64,000 nucleotides of DNA from Trichosphaerium sp. ATCC 40318 (GCA_038496445.1 JALMLS010000540.1:1-64000), one strand, 5' to 3'; positions 43,649 to 55,877 are shown, counted from the first letter of the stretch. Translations and numbers: made by a program. The notes: generated from the letters alone by a model not told the origin.

Positions 43649-44376
43649 ATGTTACGTACAGCCTTAGTCTCCCGTGTTAGCGCACCTGTTTCGAAAGTAA
43701 ACACACGAACAACAAAACGCGTTGTTGTCGTCGCAAACAACAGAAAATTTACAACCTCTTCATCTCTTAGAGTACAGAGACCTACCTCCCCTCATGTTAC
43801 AATTTACGCCTTTCCAATGCATGCCATCGCTTCAATCACTAACAGATTTGCTGCACTTGGACTAACCGCAGGTACGTAGCTAAAAGAATTGTTTTTTTAC
43901 GATTATAAACCAAAAAGCGCAAAATTATGGTATAGCGTCTTCCTTGACTCTAAACAAACGACCTGCAACAAAATACAAGCAGTGTAGCATTATGTTGTAA
44001 TTAAAATGGTTTTAGGTTTCACTGGCGTTGGCATAGCGTGCCTTGTTAACCCAGGAGCTGCCGTATGCTTGGTAGGCGCATTGAAAGTACGACACGAAGA
44101 AAAATAGTTAAAAATCTTACGACATGTAGGCCTCTACTGCCACCGCGTATGTATCTAAACTGTTCGTATGTTGGCCGTTGATTTACCATTGGGTTCAAGG
44201 TTTTAGACATTTGGTAAGATAATAATATTATGAGAGGCTTCCCAAGCTCACAATCCTAGCTCTTTAACATCACAGCAACTGGCTTGAAGGATACCAAAGC
44301 TGTACGAAAGACATCAGAAGTCTTACTTTACGGATCAGTCGCTGTTTCAGCTGCCATCGCTGCATTTCCATTTTGA
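43649..44376 (+). CDS. SDHC: Succinate dehydrogenase membrane anchor, cytochrome b560 subunit (SDHC)
   Basis: SDHC anchors complex II in the inner mitochondrial membrane and helps bind haem b and ubiquinone. A mitochondrial presequence (MLRTALVSRVSAPVSK, Arg/Ser-rich) precedes the hallmark RPTSPHVTIYAFPMHAIASI (family RPxSPHLTIY...SIxHR). Spliced exons then give GLTAGFTGVGIACLVNPGAA, LFVCWPLIYHWVQGFRHL (family YHxxxGIRHL, containing the haem-ligand His) and a last hydrophobic helix (SEVLLYGSVAVSAAIAAF) ending at 44376. Three transmembrane helices are expected and visible. The upstream frame from 43553 is not needed. The SDHD gene follows on the same strand. Confidence 0.8.
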
Positions 44377-44597
44377 TTTAGCAGCCTGAGCTATCCTACT
44401 ACTTTTTGTTTCTCTCATTGTAACTGGTGACTGCGTAAAAAATCTTGTACGTTCAAGCACAGACAAAAGACAACCAGCTGTATATCTACGCACTTCAACA
44501 ACAATAAAAAATTGCTGTCAACCAAAAAAAAATGTGGAAGAATAATCCAGACTTTTGTGTTTCGCCACACTGCGTAACTCGGTAAATTAAAACAACG

Positions 44598-45443
44598 ATG
44601 GCAATGTTACTCACAAGGACTGCTATTCGCAAATACGCCTCAGCTGGAGGTACCGGCGTCTCATGGCATCGCACTTCGAAGAGTATGTTGTCGAAGGATA
44701 CCTCCAAGCATGTAACGAACTCCCTTCTCAACACTGGCAAAGCAATAGAAGAGAAAGCAAACCTCACTACCTCTCAAGTCCCAAAACCTGATTATACCAC
44801 GAAATCAATGCTTTCAAAGCGTGTACCATTGCGCCAGGGTCACTACAGTGTTTCTCGTTTTTACGGTAGCCCAAAAGGTGTTGGCCCTCTACACTTTACA
44901 GGCCGTTACAGTACCTCAACAGCAGGTAGTAAATAAATAATTATTTCGCCCACAAGCTTACTATGTTTACACCACAGAAAAGCCTAGATTCGGTCGAGAA
45001 CGATCTAAAGAAGAGCAAGACTACGGAAAAATGCTTTCGCATTGGGGCGCAGGTCTTACTCTTGGTATAGTTATGCCAATTGGCCTCCTATTCGATTTGG
45101 GCATGCTGAACGTTATCCCTGACGCTGCCATGGCTCTTGTAATACCATACCACGGATACCAGGGTATACACGAAGTGCGTACACTAAAAAAAAAAAAATT
45201 TTGACACTTGTTAAGATTATCCACGATTACGTACCAAAATCAATCCAAGGCGGACTTGACTACTTGATGTTAGCCCTCTCTATCGTAGGTGCTCTTGGTC
45301 TACTACGTCTCACATTCGGTGACGGTATTGGTAACTCTCTACGTTTGTTGTGGTACGCGAAAAAAACAAACCTTGACACTCAACTTTTAGCGAAACCGTT
45401 AATTCCAGTGATGCGAAATCATCCTCAACCGAATACTTTCTAA
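44598..45443 (+). CDS. SDHD: Succinate dehydrogenase small membrane anchor (SDHD/CybS)
   Basis: A long mitochondrial presequence and linker (MAMLLTRTAIRKYASAGG) precedes KMLSHWGAGLTLGIVMPIGL, then PDAAMALVIPYHGYQGI, joined across an intron to IIHDYVPKSIQGG. This reproduces the CybS signature of a His-containing helix followed by H-x-G-x-x-x-x-I-x-D-Y-V-P. A third helix (LDYLMLALSIVGALGLLRLT) completes the three-helix anchor. A C-terminal extension of about 35 residues reaches the stop at 45443. The N-terminal region before the first helix is longer than usual. The gene lies 221 bp after the SDHC stop. Confidence 0.78.
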
Positions 45444-45687
45444 CAGTTTTTTTTGTAGGAGCAAAAACCAACCTGAGTAAAACGTGTTAGTTTATTTTCA
45501 ACGCCCTGTAAAATGTAAGAGCATATGAGTTATGGTTAGCGAACTGCTGGCCTAGTTGTAGTGATAAAACATCAATAAATATTGCTGTTTAAGTTTTGGT
45601 ATCAATTATCAGGCTACGTAATTAAGTTAACGCAAAACACAGATACCACGATTTTGCCCATACAAGCACCAGCTACATAATAACAAA

Positions 45688-46214
45688 ATGGTAAGTACGT
45701 GCAAAACAGTAAATAATAATTCAAGGCCGGTTAAAATCACCAAAATGCCCCAAACTCGCCAATAACAGCGTATAAATTTAACCACATTACTGTGGGCGCT
45801 TGTGTTATGATCAAAATTAATTTAAACGCAAGGGAAACACCAAAGCAAAATTGATGGAGGTGCTGAGCGACGCTCAAAACGATGACAAAGTACAGAAGGC
45901 ATTCGCTGCGTATGACAAAGATGGTGATGGTACCATTGACAGAGGCGAGGCTAAGAAGTTTGCTGAAGATCTTATAAAGATCGTGACAGATAACTCTCCG
46001 ATATCTAAAAAACAATTATTGCGTGGCGTATCTATGAAAGAGTGCGTTTAGATATTTATTTTGTAAATAGTTGCAACTGTTGTCCAAAGCAGGCACAATT
46101 TCTAATTATGTGTTTAGATACGTCAACGCAAATTTTATGTTGATGGACAAAGATGGCAACGGAAGTGTATCATATGATGAATTCAAAGAGTTTCTACAAT
46201 CTCACAGCGGTTAA
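45688..46214 (+). CDS. Small EF-hand calcium-binding protein, probably myristoylated
   Basis: Two EF-hand loops are intact: DKDGDGTIDRGE and DKDGNGSVSYDE, both with all calcium-ligand positions filled. If the ATG at 45688 is spliced directly (intron 45691-45832) to GGAAACACC, the N-terminus is MGNTKAKLMEVLSDAQ, a good N-myristoylation motif. The alternative start is the ATG at 45854. The join between the first and second EF-hand exons (about 46030-46120) is not resolved, since no donor fits in phase. It ends QSHSG at 46214. The role is inferred as a calcium sensor at membranes. Confidence 0.65.
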
Positions 46215-47654
46215 ATCAACCTTTTGGGATCTTAGCCCAGGACCGTTAAATCTAATTTCTGAATTCTGAAGTCTCAGAAATTGAAGAGAGCGCCTGTGCC
46301 TGTATTTATAAGTCAAAACTTATTGTAAAGCCACCCTTCCTTCAATAAAACAACGTATTCGACGATTTATTTGACTAACTCAAATTCTAATTTAAATTCG
46401 TTCTATGGTGGCCAACTAAGAGGATAAATTTGGCGGACTACGCTGCTCGACCGGTATCATTTTGCTTGCAAAGCATAGAGTCTATATCAACTGCTAGCCG
46501 ACGCCTGTTTGGCTATGTCGTTAGTATACGTGTGGTCAAGTGAACAACGTGCTTTGAATTTTTTTTTTAGAATTTGGCTATTCTCGATTTTTGCAGACAA
46601 AACTGTTTTCTGACTTATCAAAACTCTATTTATGATGCGCAAAGCACTTCTGCGCGTTGTTGTAAAGCGCTTCGCACACCATTCGCCCCACTGCGTACGT
46701 TTGTTTTGTATATTTATGAAAAATTCTCGCGTACATACAAAGCTATCCTCAATGGTTCCAAACAATGATTTAACTGTTGTTTTATGAGTTAGCTTGTTTT
46801 GTTTTTTTGGTATGCTCTAACCCGTTTTGTAGGATGATGGTACGATTCAGCAAGCATAATATGAGGCGTTGAATGATAGATAGCGCCGTCTAGCGCATCT
46901 TTAGACAAAGGTAAGTGAGTAACTTTATTTTTGTTGATAAGACAACGCTGGATATCAGATTCGCGTTTGAGCGCTTCAAACCACGCAGAAATTCACGTTA
47001 AAATAGCTTTTTTACGCTAAAAAAAGAACCACGGCTTGGTTGGGAAAATAAAGGCTGTACAGTCTGTCATACACTCATAGCAACACAAACGCCAATTTAA
47101 GATGTAGCACAAAGGGAGGGCGACACATTGTGTTCTTACTAAGGCCAAACGTGAAATACTTTTCGCTTTAATTACAAAACCTTACGCTCTCATCAACTCT
47201 ACGGCAGCACGATCATTGGCAGGATCAGATAGTTCCAACGACATTTTCTTTTTTTGTACTGACAGGAGCGAAGCACATGTTTGATCTACTGTACTACGCG
47301 ATGCACACAAGCGCGGGGGAGGTATTATAGTATAATTGGTGAAGAGTTGCAATTTTAGAGCCAGAAGTGCTAAAAATTCACACCTACGCTCTATTCTTGC
47401 TACTTGCAGTTGTTTGTATTGTTGCGGACCAAGGAGCATTGGTCAACTTAATGCGGGGATATTGCGCGTATTTTAAAGGGCTTAAGGAAAAGTTCCTACA
47501 CTGTATTTCCTAACAAGTTCTAACTGGTTTACACACCATTATATAGACGGTGAGTCATTTTGGTGTTGTTTTCATACGCAACTAACGCTGACAAAGAGAG
47601 TTGCAACATTGGGTGCACTACATAAACTATTTTTACCTACAGAAAGCCGAAACG
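46215..47654. other. Gene-poor region with one small minus-strand ORF
   Basis: The frame at 47182-47439 (minus) starts MLLGPQQYKQLQVARIERR and ends SDPANDRAAVELMRA. It may be a small gene divergent from the MADS-box gene, perhaps with an intron after IERR, but I do not recognise it. The rest has no support. Confidence 0.4.
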
Positions 47655-50223
47655 ATGGGACGCAACAAGATTGAGATAAAACGAATTCAAAACGATAGAA
47701 ATCGTCAGGTGATCTATCCGACCTCAAATTTACGACTTCTCATTTGACATACTTAGGCCACGTTCACCAAGCGTAAAAGTGGGCTTATTAAAAAGGCCAT
47801 GGAACTTTCAATTCTCTGCGATTGCGAGATCAGTTTAATTGTTTTTAACAGCAACAATAAGCTATTTCAGTACACCAGCAACGACATGCCAAATATCTTG
47901 GAGAGATACGCAAAAGCGACGGATATACATACAAGCCTTACAAACGAGGACGTGCGTATTTGCTTCCTCGTGCTATACGAGGCGTTTATTACTTACTTTA
48001 CTGACGTTCTTTACAGTATGATCCATTATTTGGTGACAAGGACCGTGAGAAACCAAAAGCTTCTTCCACTGTAAGTGAGCGCAGAGTAACTCGTGCTGGT
48101 GGTGCGTATTCTTTTGTTTTTTGTTTTTTCAATTATTTCAATTCTTAAAGGCGTTGTGCTTTTGGTTTTTAAACGTGACCTGCATACTACCTCCTGTGTA
48201 AAATGCTTTTGTGTAATATTTTTCTAACTTTTGTAGCAAAACGAAAAGCTTCTTCAAGCACGCGTCAATCCCGTAACTCACAGAAAAACAACCACGACCA
48301 AACGGTACCTCTTCTTCTTTTGCCTTTTTTAATCAATCGTTTTTTGGCCTCGTTGTTTCAAAAAAAAAAACCAAACGCTGTTTTTTTCACATCAAATTAA
48401 GACTTTAACTCCTTTATTCCTGTTATTTTAAAAAAACACCTTTGAGGAAGTATCAAATTGGCACCGTAACAAAAAAAAACGTTTAATTTTCGGGTATCTC
48501 CTATTTGTGTTTGACTTCCTTTTAGCACGGTATGAACTTCCCGGATGAGAAACGTACTGCTGTTCGTCATGCTGCGAAACGTGCTAGAACTCTTGCAAAG
48601 CAACTCGCGGAGAAAAATGCAGTTTATGATGAGGATGAGATTAAAGAAGAGATGGAAGATGTACCAACACGTTCTAATATGCGCAGTGGTGCAGATAGGA
48701 CTGGTGCCGTACGTCTTTATTGTGTTTTTTTTTTTGTTTGTCCGCTGTTTATTGATAATATTGACCTAAACTCATTTTTTAGGGTAACGGAGGTCGCGGT
48801 CGCCCTCTCCAACCACAAGGTGTTTACGCACAACCTGTACATGCTCATCCGTATGGTTACCCTAACAACGGTTACCCACCAAATATGATGAAGGTGAGTT
48901 TTTGAGTACCTCGGTTTCAAAAATACAAGCTTACTCTTTTTCTCAGGGTCAACCGTACCCTTCAATGCCAAAATATGGATTACCTGGTATGGTAGTTTAC
49001 CACAGCGGATCAAATCCTTATGGTTATGGTATGATGGGTAATAATAATATGGGCGCTATGCCAATGGGTGGTATGCCTATGGGTAATGGTGGTATGCATA
49101 TGAATGGTAACTTTGGCAACCAACACGATCAGATGCAATGCGATAATGGTAACTATGATGGTAATTCAGACTCAGGTCCACGTAAACGTGCAAAGTAAGT
49201 AGCGCTACTCTACAAAAAAACCCGTTTCTTATACGTGTTTCCTAGGTTTAATAGCTTGAGTATTGTTATTCCAAAGGAGGTAACGTTGTTCTTTATCACT
49301 TGTCGCCACGACAACTTAACGGTTTTGTTGCAAAAACCAGGCTGCTTGCTTGTTAAGTTGTCGTGGATGACTTATTAATTATTTATCGCTGTAAATATCT
49401 ATGTATTATATATCTCAAAAAATATAGACAGATACCAGTAACATCGCTAAAGCCAAAGCATGCCAAACGGGTACAACTAAGGAAAAAAAAAAGGAAAAAA
49501 AAAACGTTTTCACAGTCGCCCCAATGTAGCTAGCTTACCTATTCCTCTTTCTTTTTTATATGTTCGCTGTTAGTTTCTACATGGCTTTTATTCCTTTGAG
49601 TCATGTAGGACCTTTCTGTCAGTAATTACTATAAGTCATTTTTTCGCTTTTGTTTTCTACTTTGCTAAACCTGCATCTAGGCCGAAAACGGTCCTAACTC
49701 AAAAATGGTTTCTCCTGGCGGTTTCAGACGGCCGTTCTGTCCCACAGTAGCTCTACCACAATCCCCTACAACACTGACAACACCAAACCCTAATATGTTT
49801 GCTTCCCCAGCACCAATATCCCCACGTACACCAACTGCACCTCTCCCTCCAAATCCAGTACGTTTACAAGTAGAAACTTTTAAGTTTTGATAAAAACCTC
49901 GTTTACTAACTCTTGTACTAGTTTGCTAATGTTCTTGGTGTATCGATGCCTATGTCCACAGCAAGTGCGTATTCTCTACCACCAGTAGGTGCCGATGGAG
50001 CCCCGTACGTATCAGCATTTGTAGGTTTTTTTGTTTTTCTCCTCTTTCAGGATTCTCTCGTTGACATTTTTTTTAAAGGCTCACACCAAAGGCAATGTCT
50101 GGTAAAAGCTTTGGTCCTCCTTCGCCCCCAAATGAAGGGCCTTCTCCAGCACCTTCTCCTTCGAAACCTCTTACTGATTCTAACACGAGAGGTGCTTTTA
50201 TAAAGACTGAACCAAAGTCATAG
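47655..50223 (+). CDS. MEF2-type MADS-box transcription factor
   Basis: The N-terminus is a textbook type II MADS box split by an intron: [18 protein letters not shown] / [20 protein letters not shown], then [19 protein letters not shown] and the MEF2-like continuation [11 protein letters not shown]. Later exons give [12 protein letters not shown], a basic stretch ([19 protein letters not shown]) and Gly/Asn/Met-rich low complexity ([20 protein letters not shown]). They also give a Pro-rich C-terminal region ([34 protein letters not shown]) ending IKTEPKS. The model passes through a small exon at 49246-49279 and a 401-nt intron. Alternatively the gene stops at 49198 and a separate Pro-rich gene begins at 49705. 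It would bind CArG-type DNA as a dimer. Confidence 0.75.
49306..49366. other. Perfect 15-bp hairpin inside a MADS-gene intron (or 3' UTR)
   Basis: CCACGACAACTTAAC (49306-49320) pairs perfectly with GTTAAGTTGTCGTGG (49352-49366). The 31-nt loop itself contains a smaller GGTTTT/AAAACC hairpin. Confidence 0.6.
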
Positions 50224-50513
50224 TCAGCCCAACCATTTCTCGATCAAAGCAAAAAAAACCAGAAAGTCAAAAAAAAAAGAAAGAAAAAAGATGGGGTTGA
50301 TTTGAAAAAATACCACGCCAGCTTTTATAGCGGCAGTGACTCAACCGTCAGTGTAGTTGTATGTAAAATGTAAATGTTTAGTTAGTAGGAAAAAGTAGCA
50401 TTGTTGTATTCTCCTCTTACTTTTCTCAAACGTGTTTTGTGGGGTTTTTTGTTACACCTTGCTCTCACTTAGTCAACCACGTTTTTTTAAATCAGAACCC
50501 ACATCTCAGAGTT
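50224..50513. other. Intergenic
   Basis: A short same-strand spacer between the MADS and V-ATPase genes, with poly-A runs and nothing else. Confidence 0.5.
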
Positions 50514-51870
50514 ATGACAACTAAAGATAGACTGAATATCGTGCCTACGCGCATGTACGTTTGTTATTTTTTTAATACATGGCACTATTAGTTCGGATGG
50601 AGTTGTTAGTGTCACTAGTAATTTACATCCGAGCGTTTTGTTATGTTTTTTTGATTTTTTTTGATTTGAGCCACTAAAGTGATTGAAGGGGCCTTCAAAT
50701 GCTTGAGGGTAAGTTTAAGGCAGCGAAGAAAGGTCATGGTTTGTTAAAGAAGAAAGCAGACGCTCTCACACTTCGTTTCAGAGCTATTTTAGCTAAGATT
50801 CATAAGGCACGTGTTTATGTTGCTGAAACGTGACTCTTTGCTGTATTTTTTTATTGTTTCGCTTCTTTTCACTAGAACTGCGTCAATCGCTAAGGTAACC
50901 TTGTTTAGAGAAAAGAAGAGATGGGTCCACTGATGAAGAGCGCTTCCTTCTCTATAACACAAGCGAAATTTGTTTCAGGCGAAAACATGCCGTACAAAGA
51001 CAGACAAAGTTCTAAACAGTTTTTGACTGTTTCTTTAGCGCTATGATCATTGAAGGAGTAGAATCAGCTTCCTATAAAGTAAAAATAGCCACTGAGAATA
51101 TCGTAGGAGTGCAGCTACCTGTGTTTGATTCTCTAATGACGAGTTCTGGAACAAGCAAGTTCTTTTTTTTTTTAAATTGATTACAGTTTCAACTTACGTA
51201 CTTTTTTTCATAGATAAGGACCTTCAGGGTCTTGGACAAGGTGGTCAAAAAATTAACAAATGTAGATCCGTATATGTCAAGACTCTAAAGGCTCTTGTTG
51301 AGCTTGCATCTCTACAAACTACTTTTTTAACACTCGATGAAGTAATCAAAGTAACAAATCGCCGTGTTAATGCAATTGAGTATGTAGTTCTACCAAGAAT
51401 TGAAAATACTATTGCTTATATTGTGAGCGAGTTAGATGAGATGGGTACTAAATTAATAATACACGTGTCAGCGATCAACATTATTCAAAAAAATTAGCTC
51501 ACTTTTTCCTTTTCTCTGATTTCCCCTAACCAAAAGGGATCGCGTTCTCACTTCTTTAATCGCTTATTGTCATTGTTGATTTTTACGTAACAGTGAAAAG
51601 ATGATTTTATTGAATAATGTTGCAATGAATTACATGTTTTTTTTGGTGTGACTAACTTGTTTTGTTACAACAGAACGTGAAGATTTCTTTCGATTGAAAA
51701 AAGTAAAAGATAAAAAAGTGGCCATGACAGCTGAAAAGCTTGCTGCAGCAAAAGAAAGAGGTACCACTATTTTACTTATATTAAACTCGTCACTTACAAT
51801 TATAAAAGCTTTGGAATATGATAATGACGCACCGAGCTTGCTCCAAGAGGAAGATGATGTCATTTTTTAG
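50514..51870 (+). CDS. V-type ATPase subunit D (V1 central stalk)
   Basis: Subunit D forms the rotating shaft of the V1 sector with subunit F and drives proton pumping into vacuoles or contractile-vacuole membranes. The first exon MTTKDRLNIVPTRM joins to GLQMLEGKFKAAKKGHGLLK, then KKADALTLRFRAILAKI, the family signature (KGHxLLKKKxDALxxRFR). Later exons give GPLMKSASFSITQAKFVSGE, SYKVKIATENIVGVQLPVFD and TLDEVIKVTNRRVNAIEYVV. LPRIENTIAYIVSELDEM and EREDFFRLKKVKDKK follow, and an acidic end LLQEEDDVIF stops at 51870. Length and order match the family. Confidence 0.9.
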
Positions 51871-52679
51871 ATAAGAAGAAATTGTCACGTTTTTGGAACA
51901 TTTTAATAAACGCTATGGATTTTTCTTCAAGCGTTTTGAGTGTTAAAACAAGTCACCAACTCATTGGCAGCGTCTTTCTTGTTCCAGCACCTTTGTGTTC
52001 TATTAAAAAAAACCCTTATTTCCGCCATTTGGTGTGCTTGGTAGTAGTACTTCATGAACCTTTAAGTACTTACAAAGTAGAAAATGTTAAGACCACATGA
52101 GCATTCTTCAAAGGTAAATTTTAAACAGAGGGATTATGGTAAGGAAGATGGCATAATTAGAAAATCTAGTTACTGATTAGTATTTGATGGTACGCTGCTG
52201 CGTCTTTGTTACGCTTATAAATGTTGGAGCTTCAAAAGCTATCTTCAATTGGTACAAGTCCGCGAAAGATAAACGACGTTACATGTTACAACAAGTTTTT
52301 TTTTACTTTTAAAACACGTGCCAAGTACGACACCTGGTCGTGGTTACAGCTTCTATTCATACTTACGGAGTACTTCTTACGAAAGTACAGTGCTGCTATT
52401 GGTGTACTTTTGTTGCAATTGCAGTATGCACAGTAGTCTACTTTATCAGGCGTATCAAGTTGTCTAATGAGTATACCACGATAAACACATGCATTTATTG
52501 GTTTCTACCCCACGTTAGTAGTCACGGTAAAAAATGACAATAGGGTGGTTTGAACCCTTGAAGCGAAGGAATAGCGCCGATGTACTGCCGCAGTGCTAAT
52601 TACAAGCCAAATGATTAACTTAGCTGTTCAAATAGCGTACGTTGTTTCTTTCGCAGTGAAATAGGTTTTACTGTCACTG
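51871..52679. other. Intergenic
   Basis: Only short frames without motifs. A tRNA-like GGTTTGAACCC at about 52551 does not fold into a cloverleaf. Confidence 0.5.
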
Positions 52680-53156
52680 TTAGATTATATTACAACGTCT
52701 TACCACCCTGTTTTCTTCTGGATGAGTATTAGGACTTGGTTCTTCTATTATTTCTTTTTTTGGCTCTGTACAACGCGCAGCGTTCTCTCTTTTGTCACTA
52801 TGGTGTACTACCTTGTTTTCTTCTGGTTCAGTACTCTGTTTTGATAGCTCTTCTTTTGTTTCTTTTTTTGGTTCGGTACAACCTTCAGTATTTTCTCTTT
52901 TGTCGCCATGGTGTACTGCCTTGCTGTCTTCTGGTTCATTAGTCGGTTTTGGTGGCTCTTCTTTAATAGTGTCTTGTTTTGGTCGTTCGGTACAACCTTT
53001 AGCGTTTTCTCTTCGTTTGCAGCAGTCATATATCTCGTAAGGGTCAAATAGATCATCGTCTATAAATCGCAATTCAGTAGAATCAAAATCACTTCTATCT
53101 ATCCTTGTTGTAATCAATTTCCCTGGGTGATATTTATCAGTGGTTGTTTGGCTCAT
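52680..53156 (-). CDS. Charged protein with three imperfect about 36-residue repeats
   Basis: The most likely start is the ATG at 53156 (MSQTTTDKYHPGKL), though the frame is open further upstream. After a unique acidic region (DDDLFDPYEIYDCCKR) come three tandem repeats built on KRENxxxCTEPKK...EEx...EPEENKVVHH. Each has one conserved Cys and alternating charge. It is likely disordered. No family is recognised. Confidence 0.5.
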   Translation of the reverse strand: MSQTTTDKYHPGKLITTRIDRSDFDSTELRFIDDDLFDPYEIYDCCKRRENAKGCTERPKQDTIKEEPPKPTNEPEDSKAVHHGDKRENTEGCTEPKKETKEELSKQSTEPEENKVVHHSDKRENAARCTEPKKEIIEEPSPNTHPEENRVVRRCNII

Positions 53157-53562
53157 TTTCGAAGTGCACAATACAAAAATAGAGCTCTGAAAGGCCCACT
53201 TAATCAAAAAAGTCAAATTCTGATGTAGCGTTACTGCCTTGCGAGATTGTACCTTATGGTATGAATTTAGCCTGTTAGCCGAATACAAAACTTGGCCTAA
53301 CTAGAGTGGTAATGTATCACGTGTGCCTTACTGTACCAATTGTCAATCTGTTAGGAAGCTTGTCGATAAACTCAAACTGATGAGATTCCCTCTACATATA
53401 TAATAGTACGTATTTGATATAAAAATTGATTTTGATACAACATACTTCACAACAGTCCTTGAACGTATTAAACCAGTGAATAAATTTTGGGGTGAAATGT
53501 ATCCTTACTCTTTTATTAAACGAAACAAGTTGTTGTTACAATAAAGGATAGGAACTAGTCAG
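53157..53562. other. Intergenic
   Basis: Between two minus-strand genes. It contains a CACGTG near 53318 and nothing else supportable. Confidence 0.4.
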
Positions 53563-55877
53563 TTAAGCTGTTACAAAGTAGCCTGCGTTTTCAAGCACGC
53601 CAATCTTTACACTGTCAGCCGCGAAAGTATCTCCAACAGTAACAAGATTAATTTGATTCGAAGTTTGTATCACATCAGTACCATTTGTGTAAATGACCGG
53701 CCATCTAAGGAAGAGAAAAAAATAAGAAAAAACCCTCAACAATGTATTTTTGTAAAAATTGAAACGTTCTGTACCCTCCAATGTCAAAGAACACGCCAGC
53801 TGAAGATGCTATCACATGGAGATCAAATGAAGTTCTAGGAACGAAGACAGTGAACGGAAAAGGGTCTTGAAGTAAGATACTTCTAATTCGTCTAAGGCTT
53901 TGTCGTGCAGCATGATAAGCAAAGCTGATGCCTTGAAGTGATTCAAAAATGCCACTAGACGCATCTATTATGATGACACCGAGTGTTTCAGAGACCACAG
54001 GTCTTGTTACATCACCTCCAACATGTTTGCCAACATATATGTCGTGTTCATCTGGTGGTCCCTCAGGGATAAAATTGGATGCCCAAAATACACTCCAACC
54101 ATCATTGTTAGTCACAACTTGACCCAAAACAACAGGCTCAATGTAAAAACGTGTACTGATTCTATCTCTGTTATTGAACCAATTACCGGACGAAGCTGTT
54201 TTGGTTGACAAGAATGTAAACGCTTCCATTTTGATACCATGCGTTCCCTAAAAAAAAAGTATAAGTACTTTCTATTGTTATAAAGTAAGTGCGTACAAAA
54301 TCATATACACCAGCTTCTACGATAATACAGTGGACATTTGTATCAGGTAATGAACCACCTGTTCCTGCCACTTGTACTTTGACATTGAGTCCATTTAGAC
54401 CTTGTTGATCAACACGAACAATGCGTGGAATACCGTCAATATACTCTGGTGTACACACGGCAACCTGGTTTAAAAAATGAGTTTAATTGTGCAAAGTATG
54501 TTAAAGAGTACTAACCATTTCAACGTAATTGTACGGCGTGACAAATAACGTCCATTGTGCTCCTACTGTACCTCTGAACTCATAGTATTTAATTGGTTGT
54601 AATGGTCGAGTTGGCGGAGTGCCAACAGGACAGTGCTCCACAGGGAACTCTACAGCTGATGTACTATCGTCTACATGGTAGGTTATTGTGTAAGGTTCTT
54701 TGTCTAGTATTCTTTTTGATTTACAAACGTACCTCCGTGAACAATAACTGTTTTACCAATCCCAACAGCATAATCAACAATATCAAACTTAACGTCGTCT
54801 ATTTCAATTTGTCCAAAAGGTACTATATACTCGAGACTGAAAAAAGTTATATCTGCTGTTGATTGAGAATCTTCTCCAACGAGTTGACCGTTTATGTAAC
54901 ATCTCAGTGTTTGAGACTAAAAACCATTTCATTACTTTATGTCGTTCATGAAAAATACTGTTGACTTACTTTTACACGCTCAATCACTATTGTATTCCAC
55001 AGTTGAAACTCGGCAATACTAATAGTAGTTGTGTTTGATGAAACAGAGCCTCTGGTATCTATTTGAACCGTTGTAGACGTCGATAATGTAAATGTTATGT
55101 CGGAACTACTACCCAACCTGACTCTGAAGAAGCTGCCCACAATGCCAACTAGTAGTAATAAGCCTTTGTTAAGCAAACGCTAACAGAAGGAACGGCATGA
55201 AATACACGTACATAGACTTGTCGCACGTATTTTAAAGGAAACCAACGTTCTAGGGGCATTTATATTTAGACTTGATCCGAAGAAAAGTTCGAAGGTGGAC
55301 AGAGAGTTTGTTGCTCCAACAGCAAGGTATTTATTGCTTCCATCCATCACTATTTCTGCTGTTGCCTCACCAAAAGCACCAGAGCCAACAGTCATGCCAT
55401 TAAAGTCATTTGTCAAAGACGGAACAAGCCTTCTTTTGTTTGGTATGCTATCATCCGACGATGACGATAATGACCGTTTACAGTTGCTGGTGTATTCCTA
55501 TTACTTGTTAGAACGCAACGTTAAAATCCAAACAAAACAAAAGGGGAAACCTACAATGACAACAGGATAAGTTTGTCCTCCATCAACTGTGAAAGAAGCA
55601 TCGCCGTTGCTATCTAAAACATAGAGTTAAACAAAGCTATCAAGTCTTTATACTGTACCTGTTAATGAGGTTTGTTCATTTGCATCACAAATACCATCGA
55701 CGACAGCATTGTCAATACAAACTTGAACACCAGTGAGACCTTGTTCTCCAGAGTTTTGTATGAGATCATTGTTGACATCGTTGAAGACAGTGACATCAAT
55801 AGTGGCGCTGTAAGCGCCATAAGAGAGTGCTATCAATACAATACATGCTATAGTAATAGTTGATATTCCTTTCAACA
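53563..55877 (-). CDS. Secreted protein with SdrD-B-like domain and strand-rich C-terminal regions
   Basis: A start at 55877 gives a signal peptide, MLKGISTITIACIVLIALSY followed by GAYS. Next is TIDVTVFNDVNNDLIQNSGE followed by QGLTGVQVCID, the pattern of SdrD B-like repeats of bacterial adhesins (V-x-D-x-N-x-D-x-x-x-D/S-GE-x-G). Further exons contain strand-rich segments: TVGSGAFGEATAEIVMDG, FELFFGSSLNINAPRTLVSF, TRGSVSSNTTTISIAEFQLW and TLRCYINGQLVGEDSQST, the last resembling a laminin-G or concanavalin-like sandwich. Then CTPEYIDGIPRIVRVDQQGL and a final region end ENAGYFVTA at 53563. There is no membrane anchor. Roughly ten exons. An extracellular matrix or adhesive role is inferred. Confidence 0.6.

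Noticed and set aside
52540-52610. GGTTTGAACCC tRNA-like B box
   Set aside because: No acceptor stem and only a partial T stem on either strand.
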